DNA of 64,000 bases. It comes from Bacteroidia bacterium (GTDB lineage: Bacteria > Bacteroidota > Bacteroidia > Flavobacteriales_E > Vicingaceae). Each line of letters starts with the position of its first letter. Positions within the stretch are counted from its first letter, which is position 1. Below the pieces are notes generated by a model. It had not been told where the DNA came from. It made no database searches and worked only from the letters and a program-made list of their open reading frames with translations. Location: NCBI GenBank assembly GCA_030433355.1, contig JAUIMG010000003.1, forward strand, positions 124,001 through 188,000, given 5' to 3'. The position numbers were made by a program, and so were the translations under genes. Of this stretch, positions 63,835 through 64,000 are shown in pieces.

Positions 63835-64000
63835 CTATTTCCAGGAATTATAGCCGCCTTTTAAATCAATTATTTTTGTGAATCCCTCATTTTTAAGTAT
63901 TTGGGCTGCTTTACTGCTTCTTCCACCAACAGCGCAGTATACATAAACAGGTGTTTTCTTATCCATAGAATTTACTTGATTCTGGAAATCGCCATTTAAA
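63835..64000 (-). CDS. Rhodanese-like domain protein (5' part outside window)
   Basis: Only the last 54 codons are inside the window; the frame is open to the right edge. The visible part ends in a rhodanese active-site loop VYCAVGGRSSKAA, with the catalytic Cys in CAVGGRS, followed by LKNEGFTKIIDLKGGYNSWK. It is a sulfurtransferase-type domain, co-directional with the small membrane protein and probably in the same operon. Confidence 0.82.
   Translation of the reverse strand, partial: LNGDFQNQVNSMDKKTPVYVYCAVGGRSSKAAQILKNEGFTKIIDLKGGYNSWK

Overview
The window looks like a stretch of chromosome from an AT-rich member of the Bacteroidota, most likely Flavobacteriales (Cryomorphaceae/Crocinitomicaceae-like; the exact family cannot be fixed from the sequence alone). 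The reasons are: type IX secretion (T9SS) C-terminal signals of both kinds (type A on a subtilase, type B on a 3150-residue giant protein), several Bacteroidota-only families (DUF3822, DUF5606, a DUF6952-like protein), promoters of the Bacteroidota form TTG-N19-TAnnTTTG, and an almost complete lack of Shine-Dalgarno sequences. No tRNA, rRNA, CRISPR array, insertion sequence, integrase or phage gene was recognised. No gene-free stretch exceeds 300 bp; the longest are 6172-6387 and 38351-38560.

Layout. 1-14 kb is rich in peroxide and thiol redox genes: a truncated OxyR-like regulator with a textbook OxyR operator, divergent from ahpC-thioredoxin-DUF6952, then a DUF2202 ferritin-like lipoprotein, a DbpA-like RNA helicase, proC, the operon hypothetical-DUF3822-rsmD-coaD-TlpA-like, a RecD-like helicase, an alpha/beta-hydrolase-OsmC fusion and tpx. 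14-24 kb holds monomeric isocitrate dehydrogenase, an ECF sigma/putative anti-sigma/DUF4097 operon, a double-domain M16 protease, dnaX and the rpsF-rpsR-rplI ribosomal operon. 24-38 kb holds a GT39-type membrane glycosyltransferase with an ABC permease, aconitase, an envelope operon (two paralogous OmpA-family proteins plus a CAP-domain protein), an UMF1-type transporter and L-2-hydroxyglutarate oxidase.

38-48 kb holds a two-gene unit of an MscS channel translationally coupled to a 1006-residue coiled-coil P-loop protein, and the operon DUF5606-M3 peptidase-purB-glycosyltransferase. 48-64 kb is a cell-surface region: the giant type-B T9SS protein with 24 tandem ~80-residue repeats organised into a 1206-bp higher-order repeat, an OmpA/PD40/TPR protein of PorE-like architecture, queE, a perfect 32-bp-armed palindrome, a T9SS type-A subtilase, a small membrane protein and a truncated rhodanese.

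Most of the window is ordinary core chromosome. The best candidates for something undescribed are: the coiled-coil NTPase with an altered Walker A motif coupled to MscS (38.6-42.6 kb); the lone strong Shine-Dalgarno in front of rplI directly behind rpsR; the higher-order repeat in the giant surface protein; the redox-dead TlpA-like protein; and the long perfect palindrome at 59869-59935.
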